Source: CAYONQ01 sp964405375 (GTDB lineage: Bacteria; Planctomycetota; Phycisphaerae; Sedimentisphaerales; Anaerobacaceae). Taken from it: 43,222 bases of DNA. Shown here piece by piece: positions 8,845 through 17,542 of this stretch. A program made the position numbers and the translations under genes. Numbering within the stretch: position 1 is the stretch's first letter; every line of letters begins with the position of its first letter. The notes beneath the pieces are model-generated. The model saw nothing but the letters and a program-made list of their open reading frames with translations, made no database searches and had not been told where the DNA came from. The stretch spans positions 1-43,222 of the forward strand of contig CAYONQ010000012.1 of assembly GCA_964405375.1 (NCBI GenBank), written 5' to 3'.

Positions 8845-9324
8845 ATGGAGCAGATAGTAATGCATCCGATTGGGGTGATTCGTTCGCCGTATAAAAAAAG
8901 CAGGGATATCCCGATACAGGGCACTTTTAAAAGTGAAGTAGAGGGATGGATTGAATTAAAAGATAAATATGCCGGCGGCTTGAAAGACCTGGATGAATTT
9001 AGCCATGCGATAATACTATATTATTTCCACAAGTCGCAGAGGCAGGAGACTGAAGGTCGCCCGTTCCTCGAACGAAATAAACATGGCATATTCGCTATAA
9101 GAAGCCCACATCGGCCCAATCATATAGGGTTCTCTATTGTTAAAATCAAAAAGATAGAAGCAAACAAGATGTATTTTACAGAAGTGGATGTTCTGGACGC
9201 CACGCCTGTTCTCGATATCAAACCCTATGTCAAATACTTCGATAGCAGGGACGATGTTACCTGCGGCTGGCTGGATAAGCACTTTAAAAACGGAAACATC
9301 CCGGACGAAACCATCTTAAAATGA
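8845..9324 (+). CDS. trmO: tRNA (N6-threonylcarbamoyladenosine(37)-N6)-methyltransferase TrmO
   Basis: A 159-aa TsaA/YaeB family protein. TrmO methylates t6A37 of tRNAs reading ACY codons, using S-adenosylmethionine in an unusual beta-barrel fold. Signature segments are the N-terminal PIGVIRSPYK, the central GIFAIRSPHRPNHIGFS motif, and the DVLDATPVLDIKPYV motif near the C-terminus. The protein lacks the long C-terminal extension of the E. coli enzyme, as is common in anaerobes. GAGGTG precedes the ATG by about six bases. Confidence 0.92.
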   Translation: MEQIVMHPIGVIRSPYKKSRDIPIQGTFKSEVEGWIELKDKYAGGLKDLDEFSHAIILYYFHKSQRQETEGRPFLERNKHGIFAIRSPHRPNHIGFSIVKIKKIEANKMYFTEVDVLDATPVLDIKPYVKYFDSRDDVTCGWLDKHFKNGNIPDETILK

Positions 9325-9607
9325 AAAAAAGGCCTTTTGCGGCCAAAAGGTAATCAAATCACCTGTAGTATTACTTAAGCGGGTTTCTATCTGTTTTTGA
9401 CGCAGAATTTGAGTTTTTAAGCTGCCTGTAAAAAGTTTTTAGACAATGAAAACGGCGAAAAGCCCAAATATCAGGTCAATAGGCCAGTTTTGCAGGTTCT
9501 GGTTGCCTAAAAATTTACTCAAGGTAGCTTAAAACACCTACATATCATCTCGCAGCGCTGGTTGGTTATAATCGCCCTTGATATTTTGAAAAGTGTAAAT
9601 TTTTTTC
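9325..9607. other. Intergenic region upstream of the Rrf2 regulator
   Basis: Directly after trmO, CCTTTTG and CAAAAGG with a four-base loop make a small hairpin (about 9331-9349) without a T tract. The rest is AT-rich with repeated AGTTTTT-like stretches. I recognise no riboswitch or RNA gene. The regulator promoter begins at 9608. Confidence 0.4.
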
Positions 9608-9646
9608 TTGACGAAGGGAAGTTGTTTGTCTATAATAATAATAGAC
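9608..9646 (+). promoter_or_regulatory. Promoter with overlapping palindromic operator of the Rrf2 gene
   Basis: TTGACG (9608-9613), a 17-base spacer and a perfect TATAAT (9631-9636) form a strong sigma-70 promoter. The -10 box lies inside an inverted repeat, GTCTAT (9628-9633) and ATAGAC (9641-9646) with a seven-base centre. This is the arrangement expected for an autorepressed Rrf2-family gene. Confidence 0.75.
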
Positions 9647-9679
9647 TTACTGGAGAAAAAGGCCACAAGGAAAAACTCA

Positions 9680-10081
9680 ATGAAGCTGACTACAAAAAGT
9701 GAATATTCGATTTTGGCGCTGATTTATATTGCCCGCAACGAAAACAGGGGTTTTATAAAGATAGAAGAAATCTGCTCGAAGTGCGATATTTCCAAGAAAT
9801 ACCTCGAGCTTCTATTCTCAACCCTGAGACAGAGCCGCTACATAAAGACCAGAAGAGGCGCCAGCGGCGGCTATAAATTAGCCAGGCCGGCAGCAAAGAT
9901 AACCGTCGCAGAAATCATAAGACTGATGGATGGGGCACTGGCGCCGACCGAGTCTGTAAGCAAATATTTTTTCTCGAATACACCTTTGGGCAAAGAGAAG
10001 AAAATAATGAAGGTTTTTAGGGAAATAAGAGACTACATCTCGGATGTGCTGGAAGCCCTGACTCTTGCCGATTTGGTTTAG
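9680..10081 (+). CDS. Rrf2-family transcriptional regulator
   Basis: A 133-aa winged-helix regulator. It opens with MKLTTKSEYSILAL, the standard Rrf2 N-terminus, followed by a helix-turn-helix (EEICSKCDISKKYLELLFSTL) and the wing RRGASGGYKLARP. The C-terminal region lacks the three-cysteine cluster that binds Fe-S in IscR; the only cysteines are in the recognition-helix region, so it resembles CymR-type members rather than Fe-S sensors. AAGGA lies eight bases before the ATG at 9680; the longer frame from 9608 overlaps the promoter and is rejected. It precedes a TauE/SafE permease, suggesting control of sulfur-compound transport. Confidence 0.9.
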   Translation: MKLTTKSEYSILALIYIARNENRGFIKIEEICSKCDISKKYLELLFSTLRQSRYIKTRRGASGGYKLARPAAKITVAEIIRLMDGALAPTESVSKYFFSNTPLGKEKKIMKVFREIRDYISDVLEALTLADLV

Positions 10082-10126
10082 GATTTTCCATAAAGGTCAA
10101 CCTTGTAAATGTGAGGAGGAATGGAA

Positions 10127-10975
10127 ATGCTTGATTTAGGTCTTAGTATTATTATCACGCTGGTTATATGTGCTTTCCTTTGCGAATATCTGGACTCAAC
10201 GCTGGGGATGGGATACGGCACGACCTTAACGCCCGTGTTCCTGCTTATGGGTTTTTCCCCGATGCAGATTGTGCCGGCAATCCTGTTATCCGAGCTGATA
10301 AGCGGACTATTAGCCGGTTTTTTTCACCATCGTGAAGGCAACGTGGATTTAAAACCCAAATCCGCAGACATATTTAAGATTACAAAGATGCTAAGCCCTC
10401 TGGGTTATATCGACACCTTCAAGAAAACGGTTCCGTTACACCTGAAAGTCGCATTGCTGCTTGCGGTGTGCAGTATTGTGGGCACGGTGGCGGCGGTTTT
10501 TGTCGCCGTGAACATTCCCAGATTCTGGCTGAAGCTTTACATCGGCTGTTTAGTCTTGTCGATGGGGATAGTTATCCTCGTCTGCTTCAACAAAGATTTT
10601 AAATTTTCCTGGAAAAAAATCAGCTTTTTGGGGCTGATTGCCTCTTTCAACAAAGGTATGAGCGGCGGAGGATATGGACCTGTAGTAACCGGCGGCCAAA
10701 TTTTGTCCGGCGTGAGCGGCAAAAGCGCTATTGGCATTACATCTTTGGCCGAAGGACTGACCTGCCTGGTGGGGGTAATCGCGTACATGCTGATATCTAA
10801 AAACCCGATTGACTGGAAGCTTGCGCCTTACATCATCCTCGGGGCCGTGCTGTCGGTGCCGCTTTCTGCCAAAAGTGTAAAGTGGATAAGCACGAAAAAT
10901 CTGAAATTGGCGATTGCTCTGCTTACAATAATCCTCGGTACATTGACTATTGTAAGAACTGTAGCAAAAGCATAA
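10127..10975 (+). CDS. TauE/SafE-family membrane permease (putative sulfite/sulfur-compound exporter)
   Basis: A polytopic membrane protein of about 282 aa with roughly eight hydrophobic segments. The N-terminal repeat contains GMGYGTTLTPVFLLMGFSP and the C-terminal repeat contains GGGYGPVVTGGQILSG, the paired glycine-rich signatures of TauE/SafE. Family members export sulfite, sulfoacetate or related anions, or import sulfonates. AGGAGG ends one base before an ATG at 10121 and seven bases before the ATG at 10127, so 10127 is the better start. It follows the Rrf2 regulator by about 45 bases and is probably in its operon. Confidence 0.87.
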   Translation: MLDLGLSIIITLVICAFLCEYLDSTLGMGYGTTLTPVFLLMGFSPMQIVPAILLSELISGLLAGFFHHREGNVDLKPKSADIFKITKMLSPLGYIDTFKKTVPLHLKVALLLAVCSIVGTVAAVFVAVNIPRFWLKLYIGCLVLSMGIVILVCFNKDFKFSWKKISFLGLIASFNKGMSGGGYGPVVTGGQILSGVSGKSAIGITSLAEGLTCLVGVIAYMLISKNPIDWKLAPYIILGAVLSVPLSAKSVKWISTKNLKLAIALLTIILGTLTIVRTVAKA

Positions 10976-10985
10976 GCCATAGGAA

Positions 10986-11000
10986 TTCAACTTTGTTGAA
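10986..11000 (+). terminator. Weak hairpin terminator candidate after the TauE/SafE gene
   Basis: TTCAAC and GTTGAA with a three-base TTT loop, followed a few bases later by TTGTTTTAA. It lies just after the permease stop, between convergent genes. The stem is only six bp, so support is modest. Confidence 0.35.
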
Positions 11001-11037
11001 CTTCTTGTTTTAATAGGGTTTTACTTGTTGGTTGATT

Positions 11038-12438
11038 CTATTTTTTCTTTTTTGTGAGGTATTTGTTTATTGCTTTTGCGGCGATTCTGCCCTGGCCCAT
11101 CGCCAGTATTACGGTCGCTGCTCCTGAGACGATGTCGCCGCCTGCATAAACGCCCGGCACCGAAGTGGCCATAGTGTCCTCGTCAACAACAATAGTACCC
11201 CACTTTGTGGTTTCGAGTTCCGGCATTGTTTGTGGTATGAGCGGATTGGGCTTATTGCCGATAGCCACGATAACCGTGTCGAGCTCCATAATAAATTCTG
11301 ACCCCTCGATGGGCACAGGTCTCCGTCGGCCGGATTCGTCCGGCTCACCGAGCCGCATTTTAATACACTCCATCGCCACAACACGATGACGGTCGTCGCC
11401 GATGATGCGGGTGGGATTGTTAAGCAGCTTCATTTTGACGCCTTCTTCTTCGGCGTGGTGGATTTCCTCGCCGCGGCCTGGCATCTGCTCACGCGCCCTG
11501 CGATAGACAATCGTTACATCACCGCCCAGCCGAAGCGCCGTTCGGGCCGAGTCCATAGCGACGTTGCCGCCGCCGATAACGGCGATGCGTTCCCGCTTTA
11601 TGGGCGGTGTATCATATTTCGGAAACAGGTATGCCTTCATCAGGTTGGAACGGGTCAGGTATTCGTTGGCGGAATAAACCCCGACCAGGTTCTCGCCCGG
11701 AACTCGCATAAATGACGGCAGTCCGGCACCGCTGCCGATGAATACGGCATCGTAACCCTCTTTGTCCATCAATTCGCGGACAGTGCTGTTTCGGCCGACC
11801 ACAAAGTCCATTACAAACTTAACGCCTAGTTTTTTAAGATAATCTACCTCCGCCTGGACTATTGCCTTTGGCAGGCGGAATTCAGGAATGCCGTAGGTCA
11901 AAACGCCTCCGGACTGCTGAAGGGCCTCGAAAACGGTAACGTTATACCCGAGTTTAATCAGGTCGCCGGCGACGGTAAGCCCTGCAGGCCCGGCCCCTAC
12001 GCAGGCCACCTTTTTGCCCGTTTTTGCCGAAATTTTCGGTATTTTGATATTGCCGCTGTTGCGTTCATAGTCGGCGACGAACCGTTCCAGCCGACCTATT
12101 GCCACCGGCTTACCCTTGATGCCCAGCACGCAGAGTTTCTCGCACTGCTCTTCCTGCGGGCATACCCGCCCGCAGACCGCAGGCAGGGCGTTCTGTTCCT
12201 TCACCTTACGGGCCGCCTCGATGAATTTGCCTTCCTGCACCAGAGAGATAAAGCCGGGTATATCGACACCGACCGGGCAGCCAGCTACGCATCGCGGCTT
12301 TTTGCACTTCAGACACCGGCTTGCCTCCAGCATAGCCGTTTCTTCGCTGTAGCCGTAGGGGACCTCCTCGAAGTTTCTGGCCCTGTCTTCAGGGGCTTGC
12401 TCCGGCATCGGTTGTCTTGGAATCTTTTCCTTAGCCAT
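11038..12438 (-). CDS. NfnB/GltA-like NADPH-binding iron-sulfur flavoprotein subunit
   Basis: A 466-aa protein of the glutamate-synthase-small-chain family, equivalent to the large NfnB subunit of NADH-dependent ferredoxin:NADP oxidoreductase. Two N-terminal cysteine clusters are seen (CLKCKKPRCVAGCP and CGRVCPQEEQCEKLC) for [4Fe-4S] centres. A FAD loop GAGPAGLTVAG and an NAD(P) loop GGGNVAMDSARTALRLG with an arginine pair after the strand (VYRRAR) point to NADPH. It ends the four-gene redox operon, 17 bases after the NuoG-NfnA fusion. With no glutamate synthase large chain nearby and an NfnA module fused upstream, an Nfn/Stn role is more likely than ammonium assimilation. Confidence 0.88.
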   Translation of the reverse strand: MAKEKIPRQPMPEQAPEDRARNFEEVPYGYSEETAMLEASRCLKCKKPRCVAGCPVGVDIPGFISLVQEGKFIEAARKVKEQNALPAVCGRVCPQEEQCEKLCVLGIKGKPVAIGRLERFVADYERNSGNIKIPKISAKTGKKVACVGAGPAGLTVAGDLIKLGYNVTVFEALQQSGGVLTYGIPEFRLPKAIVQAEVDYLKKLGVKFVMDFVVGRNSTVRELMDKEGYDAVFIGSGAGLPSFMRVPGENLVGVYSANEYLTRSNLMKAYLFPKYDTPPIKRERIAVIGGGNVAMDSARTALRLGGDVTIVYRRAREQMPGRGEEIHHAEEEGVKMKLLNNPTRIIGDDRHRVVAMECIKMRLGEPDESGRRRPVPIEGSEFIMELDTVIVAIGNKPNPLIPQTMPELETTKWGTIVVDEDTMATSVPGVYAGGDIVSGAATVILAMGQGRIAAKAINKYLTKKKK

Positions 12439-12455
12439 TTGTTATCTATTTCTTG

Positions 12456-14942
12456 TCAATGCGGACTCATACATTTATGCTCGTCGCTGTGGTGCGGTGT
12501 TACCGGCTCGGTTCGACCGAGCGAGTATATCTCTTCGGTGCTGTATGCGGCCCGGCGGTCGCGAAGCTCGTCCCAATCTATCAGGTGTGCATCGAAGAAC
12601 GGCCCATCGACACAGGCGAACTTCGTTTCTTCGCCCACCGTAACCCGGCAGGCCCCGCACATCCCCGTTCCGTCCAGCATAATGGGGTTTAGCGCCGCTA
12701 ACGTTTTCACGCCGTATGGCTCGGTCTCCCGCCCCGTCAGCATCATCATAAAGGGACATCCTATTGCGACGACACAATCAATTTTTCCGCCGTTTTTCAA
12801 CCTCTGCCCAATCACATCGACGGCGTGCCCCTTAATGTCCATCGACCCGTCAATTGCCGTCTGGATAAACTCATCTGCGACGGCCTGTAGTTTCTCCCTA
12901 TAGTAAATCAGGTAGCTGCTGCGGGCCTCGGCGATTACAGTCACGCGATTGCCGGCATCTTTCATTGCCTTTGCGACAGGCAAAATCGCCCCGATACCGT
13001 AGCACCCGCCCGCCAGAACCACCGAACCGTAGCGTTTGATTTCCAGCGGGATACCCAGCGGCCCCACCACGTGCGCCAGTTTGTCGCCGGGCTTTGTCAG
13101 CACGAGCTTTCGGCTGGACTGACCCTTTTCCAGCACCACTAATGTAATGGTGCCATTTTTGGCGTCCCAATTGCACAATGTATAGGGGATGCGTTCAGAC
13201 TTTTCATCGACCATCACAATAACAAACTGTCCCGGCAGCGCCTTTTTCGCCACTTCGGGCGCTTCGATAATGATTTCGTGAATGTTCGGTGCGATTTCAC
13301 GCTTGTCGAGGATTTGAAAATTGCCTTTATGTTCAATTGCTTCGGTTTCGGAGACAATGTTATTATCAAGAGGCAACTGCTGCAGGCCGCAGACCTTTTC
13401 ATCTATTCGATGTCCCCGGAAGTATGCCCGTCTTAACCCGGGGTTTTTGGCCGCTTCGGGCGCCTCATCCCGCTTGACCCACAACTTGGCCTTCGATATT
13501 CCCGTCTCTTTCCTGATAGCACCGGCTGATTTATATTCAAAACCGCTCACTCCCATCGCCTGCGCAATCTTGCAGATAATTTGCCATTCGGGCCTGGCCC
13601 CGCCCGGTGGGCTGCAGGCCTTCCGCAAGGGCCGGTTCTGGCCGGAGCTGTCCCTGACAGTGCCATCGACCTCGGCAAACACCGCCGCCGGCAGCACAAT
13701 ATCGGCACGCTCGCTCGCTGCACTGGGGTAACAGTCCTCGACAATCAAAAGTTCGAGCTTCTCCAGTCGGGCCGAATCAACGAAATTGCCTGTCAGTATC
13801 GCCGCTTTGGTATCTCTCGGCAGTGAGGTATGCGAAACGCCTCTTGCATCCGGCTCAAGCTCGATATAGTTTTTCGATTTCATCACCTCATTGGTAAACC
13901 TTTTAAAGACATACCGGTCTTCAAGCGTGCTTGTAGTGTCGCAGACAAATGCGAAGCCGTCGCCGATGAATGTCTTTAGCTTTTCGGATGCAGTTTTCAA
14001 GGCCTTTTTCAATTTTGTCTCGCGCAGGACCTTGCCCACCCGCACGTATGGGCCGCCCAGCCGGTCGGCACCATTTAAAAATTCGGGGATGGCAAACCTG
14101 CCAAGCACACAAATGGCGACATCCTCGTTGACCGCCTTTGCAGTGATTAGTTTCCCACTTTTGCCGCCGAGTTCTAATGCACAGGCGGCGTCGCAGAAGA
14201 TACAGGTTGTTTTTGTAAGCTTGTCCGGTTTGCCGTACCACTTGGCGTATCTATCAGCCAAGCTGCCGGTCGGACAGACATCGACACAGGAGCCGCAGAA
14301 TCGACAGCCGGCATCGAGCAGTGAGCGCCCGAATGCCTGGCCGATATGCGTCTTGCTGCTGCGTTCGACGAAATCGATGACCGCTGTGCCGTGCTGGCGT
14401 TTGCAGATGCGCACACATCGTCCGCAAAGTATGCAGAGGTTAAGGTCGCGGTCTATAAACGGCTCGGAGCGTTCGATGGGACGCTGCCGATAAGACGGCG
14501 CAACCGGCAGTTCCGAAAGCCCCAAGTCCTCAGCCAGCACCCGAACCTCGCAGACCTCCTTGTTGTTGCAGGTGTGGCAGCCGGTAGTTCGCCCGACCTT
14601 TTCGGATTCGGGCCGATATTCTTCGCAAAGGTCTCGCTTGTCGCACACCAGGCAGGCGCTGGGGTGTTCGAGCATAATAAGCGCCAGTATATTGCGGCGC
14701 AGCTCCTGCACCGCTTCCGTATCGGTCCGCACCACCATTGCCTCTTCCGCCGGTGTTGTGCAGGAAGTCGGGTATCCGCGCATACCGTCGATTTCAACCA
14801 CGCACAGCCGGCAGGCCCCGAACGGCGGCAGAGCCGAATGGGTGCAAAGGTGGGGAATCGAGATATTATGCCGCAGGGCGCAATCAAGAACTGTCTCACC
14901 CCTTTTGGCTGTTACCGTTTTTCCGTCTATGGTCAGTTCCAC
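12456..14942 (-). CDS. NuoG-like iron-sulfur protein fused to NfnA-like flavoprotein
   Basis: An 828-aa fusion. Residues 1-240 are the NuoG/HydA N-terminal electron wire: a [2Fe-2S] site (C33, C44, C47, C61), a His-liganded [4Fe-4S] site (H93, C97, C100, C106), three extra cysteines (C122, C125, C131) and two ferredoxin clusters (C170-C180 and C213-C223). Residues 245-470 hold a fourth cluster (C247, C250, C254, C278) and a shortened molybdopterin-oxidoreductase fold, probably without cofactor. Residues ~540-800 are an NfnA/SudB-like FAD domain ending in DGTGMCGACRV. No [FeFe]-hydrogenase H-cluster domain is present. It sits between NuoF-like and NfnB-like genes with 17-22-base gaps, as expected for a bifurcating complex. 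Confidence 0.9.
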   Translation of the reverse strand: MELTIDGKTVTAKRGETVLDCALRHNISIPHLCTHSALPPFGACRLCVVEIDGMRGYPTSCTTPAEEAMVVRTDTEAVQELRRNILALIMLEHPSACLVCDKRDLCEEYRPESEKVGRTTGCHTCNNKEVCEVRVLAEDLGLSELPVAPSYRQRPIERSEPFIDRDLNLCILCGRCVRICKRQHGTAVIDFVERSSKTHIGQAFGRSLLDAGCRFCGSCVDVCPTGSLADRYAKWYGKPDKLTKTTCIFCDAACALELGGKSGKLITAKAVNEDVAICVLGRFAIPEFLNGADRLGGPYVRVGKVLRETKLKKALKTASEKLKTFIGDGFAFVCDTTSTLEDRYVFKRFTNEVMKSKNYIELEPDARGVSHTSLPRDTKAAILTGNFVDSARLEKLELLIVEDCYPSAASERADIVLPAAVFAEVDGTVRDSSGQNRPLRKACSPPGGARPEWQIICKIAQAMGVSGFEYKSAGAIRKETGISKAKLWVKRDEAPEAAKNPGLRRAYFRGHRIDEKVCGLQQLPLDNNIVSETEAIEHKGNFQILDKREIAPNIHEIIIEAPEVAKKALPGQFVIVMVDEKSERIPYTLCNWDAKNGTITLVVLEKGQSSRKLVLTKPGDKLAHVVGPLGIPLEIKRYGSVVLAGGCYGIGAILPVAKAMKDAGNRVTVIAEARSSYLIYYREKLQAVADEFIQTAIDGSMDIKGHAVDVIGQRLKNGGKIDCVVAIGCPFMMMLTGRETEPYGVKTLAALNPIMLDGTGMCGACRVTVGEETKFACVDGPFFDAHLIDWDELRDRRAAYSTEEIYSLGRTEPVTPHHSDEHKCMSPH

Positions 14943-14964
14943 CGTAATTTATTCCTCTGCTTGT

Positions 14965-16875
14965 TTAGACCTTTCCCTCTTTATTTTTACGATGTTCGTA
15001 TCGGGTCAGTTCTCCGCTGCGGCGATAGACGGCAGCATAGACCTGCGGACAGCTGCCCAGGCATGCGCCGCAATGTATGCACAATTGCTGGTCGATAACG
15101 TGCGGTTTCTTCTTTTCGCCGCTGATGGCCTTAACCGGACAGACACGCGCGCAGGCACCGCAGCCGGCACAGCGGTCGGCGTCGATATGATATTCAACCA
15201 ACCGGCTGCAAACCAATGCGGCGCACTGATGGTTTTCAATGTGGTCTTCATACTCTTTTCTAAAATATCGCAGCGTTGTTAATACCGGGTTGGGTGCGGT
15301 CTGCCCCAGCCCGCATAGCGAGCCGTCTTTTACGGTCTGTGCGATTTTTTCGAGCTTATCAATATCGTCCATCTTACCCTTCCCTGCTGCGATTTGTTCA
15401 AGAATGCTCAGCATCGCACGTGTCCCGACCCGGCACGGCGCACATTTACCGCACGATTCCTGCTGCGTAAAAGAGAGAAAATATCTTGCAATATCGACCA
15501 TACAGTTGTCTTCGTCGAGCACAATCATACCGCCGGAGCCCATGATGCTGCCGGCCTCTGTGAGCGATTCATAATCAACCGGCAGGTCCATCTTCTCGGC
15601 GGGTATGCACCCGCCCGATGGCCCGCCTGTCTGCACCGCCTGCAGCGCTTTACCGGAAGGAATACCACCACCAATGTCATATACGATTTCTTTCAGCCGT
15701 GTTCCCATCGGCACCTCGATAAGTCCGGTGTTATTGATTTTGCCGGCCAACGCAAAGGTCTTTGTCCCCTTGCTGGATTCGCTGCCGTACTGGGCATACC
15801 ACTTTGCGCCGTTGTGCAGAATTAACGGAAGATTGCCGAGCGTCTCGACATTCTGAATGACGGTCGGCCTGCCCCACAAACCGCTGACGACGGGGAACGG
15901 CGGCCGGGGCTGTGGCATTCCCCGCCGGCCCTCAATCGAGGCAATCAACGCCGTCTCCTCGCCGCAGACAAATGCACCGGCGCCCTTCTTTATGGTCAGC
16001 TCGAAGGAAAAGCCCGAGTTCTGGATGTTTTTACCCAAAAGTCCCAGCTCTCGCATCTGGCCAATAGCGACTTTCAATCGATGTAGGGCCAGCGGATATT
16101 CGGCCCGGCAGTAGATATAACCCTCCGATGCCCCTAACGTAAAACCGGCAATCAGCATACCCTCCAATACGGCGTGCGGGTCGCCTTCTATCAGGGAGCG
16201 ATTCATAAATGCGCCGGGGTCGCCCTCATCGGCATTACATATCAGGTATTTCGGCTCACCGGCCGCATCGCGGCAGAACTGCCACTTTTGCCAGGTGGGA
16301 AACCCGGCGCCTCCTCGTCCCCGCAGCCCTGCCACCTTGACCTCTTCAAGGGTCTTGTCAGGCCCTAATTCGAGTGCCCGCAGAAACCCGCGGTAACCAT
16401 CGCGGGCCAGGTAGTGATGGACATTCTCAGGGTCGATAAGCCCGCAGTTACGCAGGATGCGCCGTACCTGCCGGCGCATCATCGGATGGTCGTTGAACTC
16501 CCCGATACCATTCAGTTGACCCGGCGTCATCTTTCCCAGTGCCCATTGCGCACAGGGGTCATCGCCGAGAACATGGCTTTCTAAAATGCGGATTATCTCG
16601 TCAGGGCCGATATTTCCGTAGCAGACACGAGGTGCGCCGGGTTTGTGCACAATCACTAACGGCTCTAAATAGCACAGCCCCAGACAGCCGACCTCAACTA
16701 CCAGAGCATCTATTGCTCTGGCCTTGATATGGCTGCGCAGCCGCTCCAACACTTCCCCAGCACCTGCAGCCCTGCCGCAGGTTGCAGCACCGACAAAAAA
16801 GATGGGACGGTCGCTTTCTTCGAGTTTGTGCCACTGGACGACGGCTTTGTCAAAAACTCCTTGCAGTAAGGTCAT
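14965..16875 (-). CDS. NuoF/HndC-like NADH-binding flavoprotein subunit
   Basis: A 636-aa FMN and iron-sulfur protein that would take electrons from NADH. Residues ~20-105 are a thioredoxin-like [2Fe-2S] domain with C33, C64, C68 and C85; the usual first cysteine pair is reduced to one (ATCGRAAGA). The NuoF core follows with GLRGRGGAGFPTW (residues 183-195), the NADEGDPGAF loop and the [4Fe-4S] ligands C475, C478, C481 and C521. Two C-terminal ferredoxin clusters (C569-C579 and C599-C609) are the extra domain found in HydB/HndC and absent from complex I NuoF. It lies five bases after the NuoE-like gene. Confidence 0.93.
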   Translation of the reverse strand: MTLLQGVFDKAVVQWHKLEESDRPIFFVGAATCGRAAGAGEVLERLRSHIKARAIDALVVEVGCLGLCYLEPLVIVHKPGAPRVCYGNIGPDEIIRILESHVLGDDPCAQWALGKMTPGQLNGIGEFNDHPMMRRQVRRILRNCGLIDPENVHHYLARDGYRGFLRALELGPDKTLEEVKVAGLRGRGGAGFPTWQKWQFCRDAAGEPKYLICNADEGDPGAFMNRSLIEGDPHAVLEGMLIAGFTLGASEGYIYCRAEYPLALHRLKVAIGQMRELGLLGKNIQNSGFSFELTIKKGAGAFVCGEETALIASIEGRRGMPQPRPPFPVVSGLWGRPTVIQNVETLGNLPLILHNGAKWYAQYGSESSKGTKTFALAGKINNTGLIEVPMGTRLKEIVYDIGGGIPSGKALQAVQTGGPSGGCIPAEKMDLPVDYESLTEAGSIMGSGGMIVLDEDNCMVDIARYFLSFTQQESCGKCAPCRVGTRAMLSILEQIAAGKGKMDDIDKLEKIAQTVKDGSLCGLGQTAPNPVLTTLRYFRKEYEDHIENHQCAALVCSRLVEYHIDADRCAGCGACARVCPVKAISGEKKKPHVIDQQLCIHCGACLGSCPQVYAAVYRRSGELTRYEHRKNKEGKV

Positions 16876-16880
16876 AAGTT

Positions 16881-17366
16881 TTAGCCGTCCTTTTTGCCCT
16901 CGTATTTAGAAAGTATGGAAGGAATCTTCTTAGCGGTCATTTCTGCATATACCTTGCCGTCCACCGTAACCACCGGCGCCAGCGCACAGCAGCCCAGACA
17001 CGCCACGCGCTCGAGGTCGAACTTGCCATCTGCGGTTGTCTGGCCGGCCTTAATACCGAGACGTCGCTCGACTTCCTGCAGTATCTGGTGACCGCCTCTC
17101 ACGTGGCAGGCAGTCCCCTGACAGACCTGAATAGTGTGCTCACCAGCAGGACTAAAGCGAAACTGCGCGTAAAACGTTGCCACACCGTATATCTCGTTGG
17201 CGGATATATCCATCAATCCTTCGAGATGGCCTATCGCCTCTTCCGACAGGTACCCGAACTCTTTCTGTATATCCTGCAGCACGGGTATCAGACTGCCCCT
17301 GTTCGCAGGATGCCGCGCCAAAATCCCCTTAATCTCGGATAATTTGTCTTTTGCCGGCCTTATCAT
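16881..17366 (-). CDS. NuoE/HndA-like [2Fe-2S] subunit
   Basis: A 161-aa thioredoxin-fold ferredoxin, the first gene of the redox operon. The N-terminal helical bundle (LIPVLQDIQKEFGYLSEEA) is followed by the GVATFYAQFRF motif and the four cluster cysteines, in VCQGTACHVRGG and CLGCCALAPVV. In HydABC and Stn complexes this subunit is HydC/StnC-like and sits beside the NuoF-like subunit. The start at 17366 has no strong Shine-Dalgarno. The 176 bases upstream separate it from the thioredoxin reductase gene on the same strand. Confidence 0.93.
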   Translation of the reverse strand: MIRPAKDKLSEIKGILARHPANRGSLIPVLQDIQKEFGYLSEEAIGHLEGLMDISANEIYGVATFYAQFRFSPAGEHTIQVCQGTACHVRGGHQILQEVERRLGIKAGQTTADGKFDLERVACLGCCALAPVVTVDGKVYAEMTAKKIPSILSKYEGKKDG

Positions 17367-17542
17367 CTCTGCTTATAAGCCCAAAACAGTACACTGTCAC
17401 AACTTGCTCCGAAACGCACGTTTTCGGCAACAATTAGCCAAGCTTTCTTGCCCGCGCAACAAGCACGGCTTCGACTTCATCTTCCACACACTTTTTTCTA
17501 TAGATGAATTAAACCTTTATTTGCTTGCTGATTTCCCCTCTT

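Noticed and set aside
9325..9607. Riboswitch upstream of the Rrf2 gene
   Set aside because: No conserved aptamer core could be recognised; only a small hairpin after trmO and a plain promoter.
11038..17366. Respiratory complex I or a [FeFe]-hydrogenase operon
   Set aside because: NuoE/F/G-like parts are present, but no membrane subunits follow, and the NuoG-like protein continues into NfnA rather than into an H-cluster domain.
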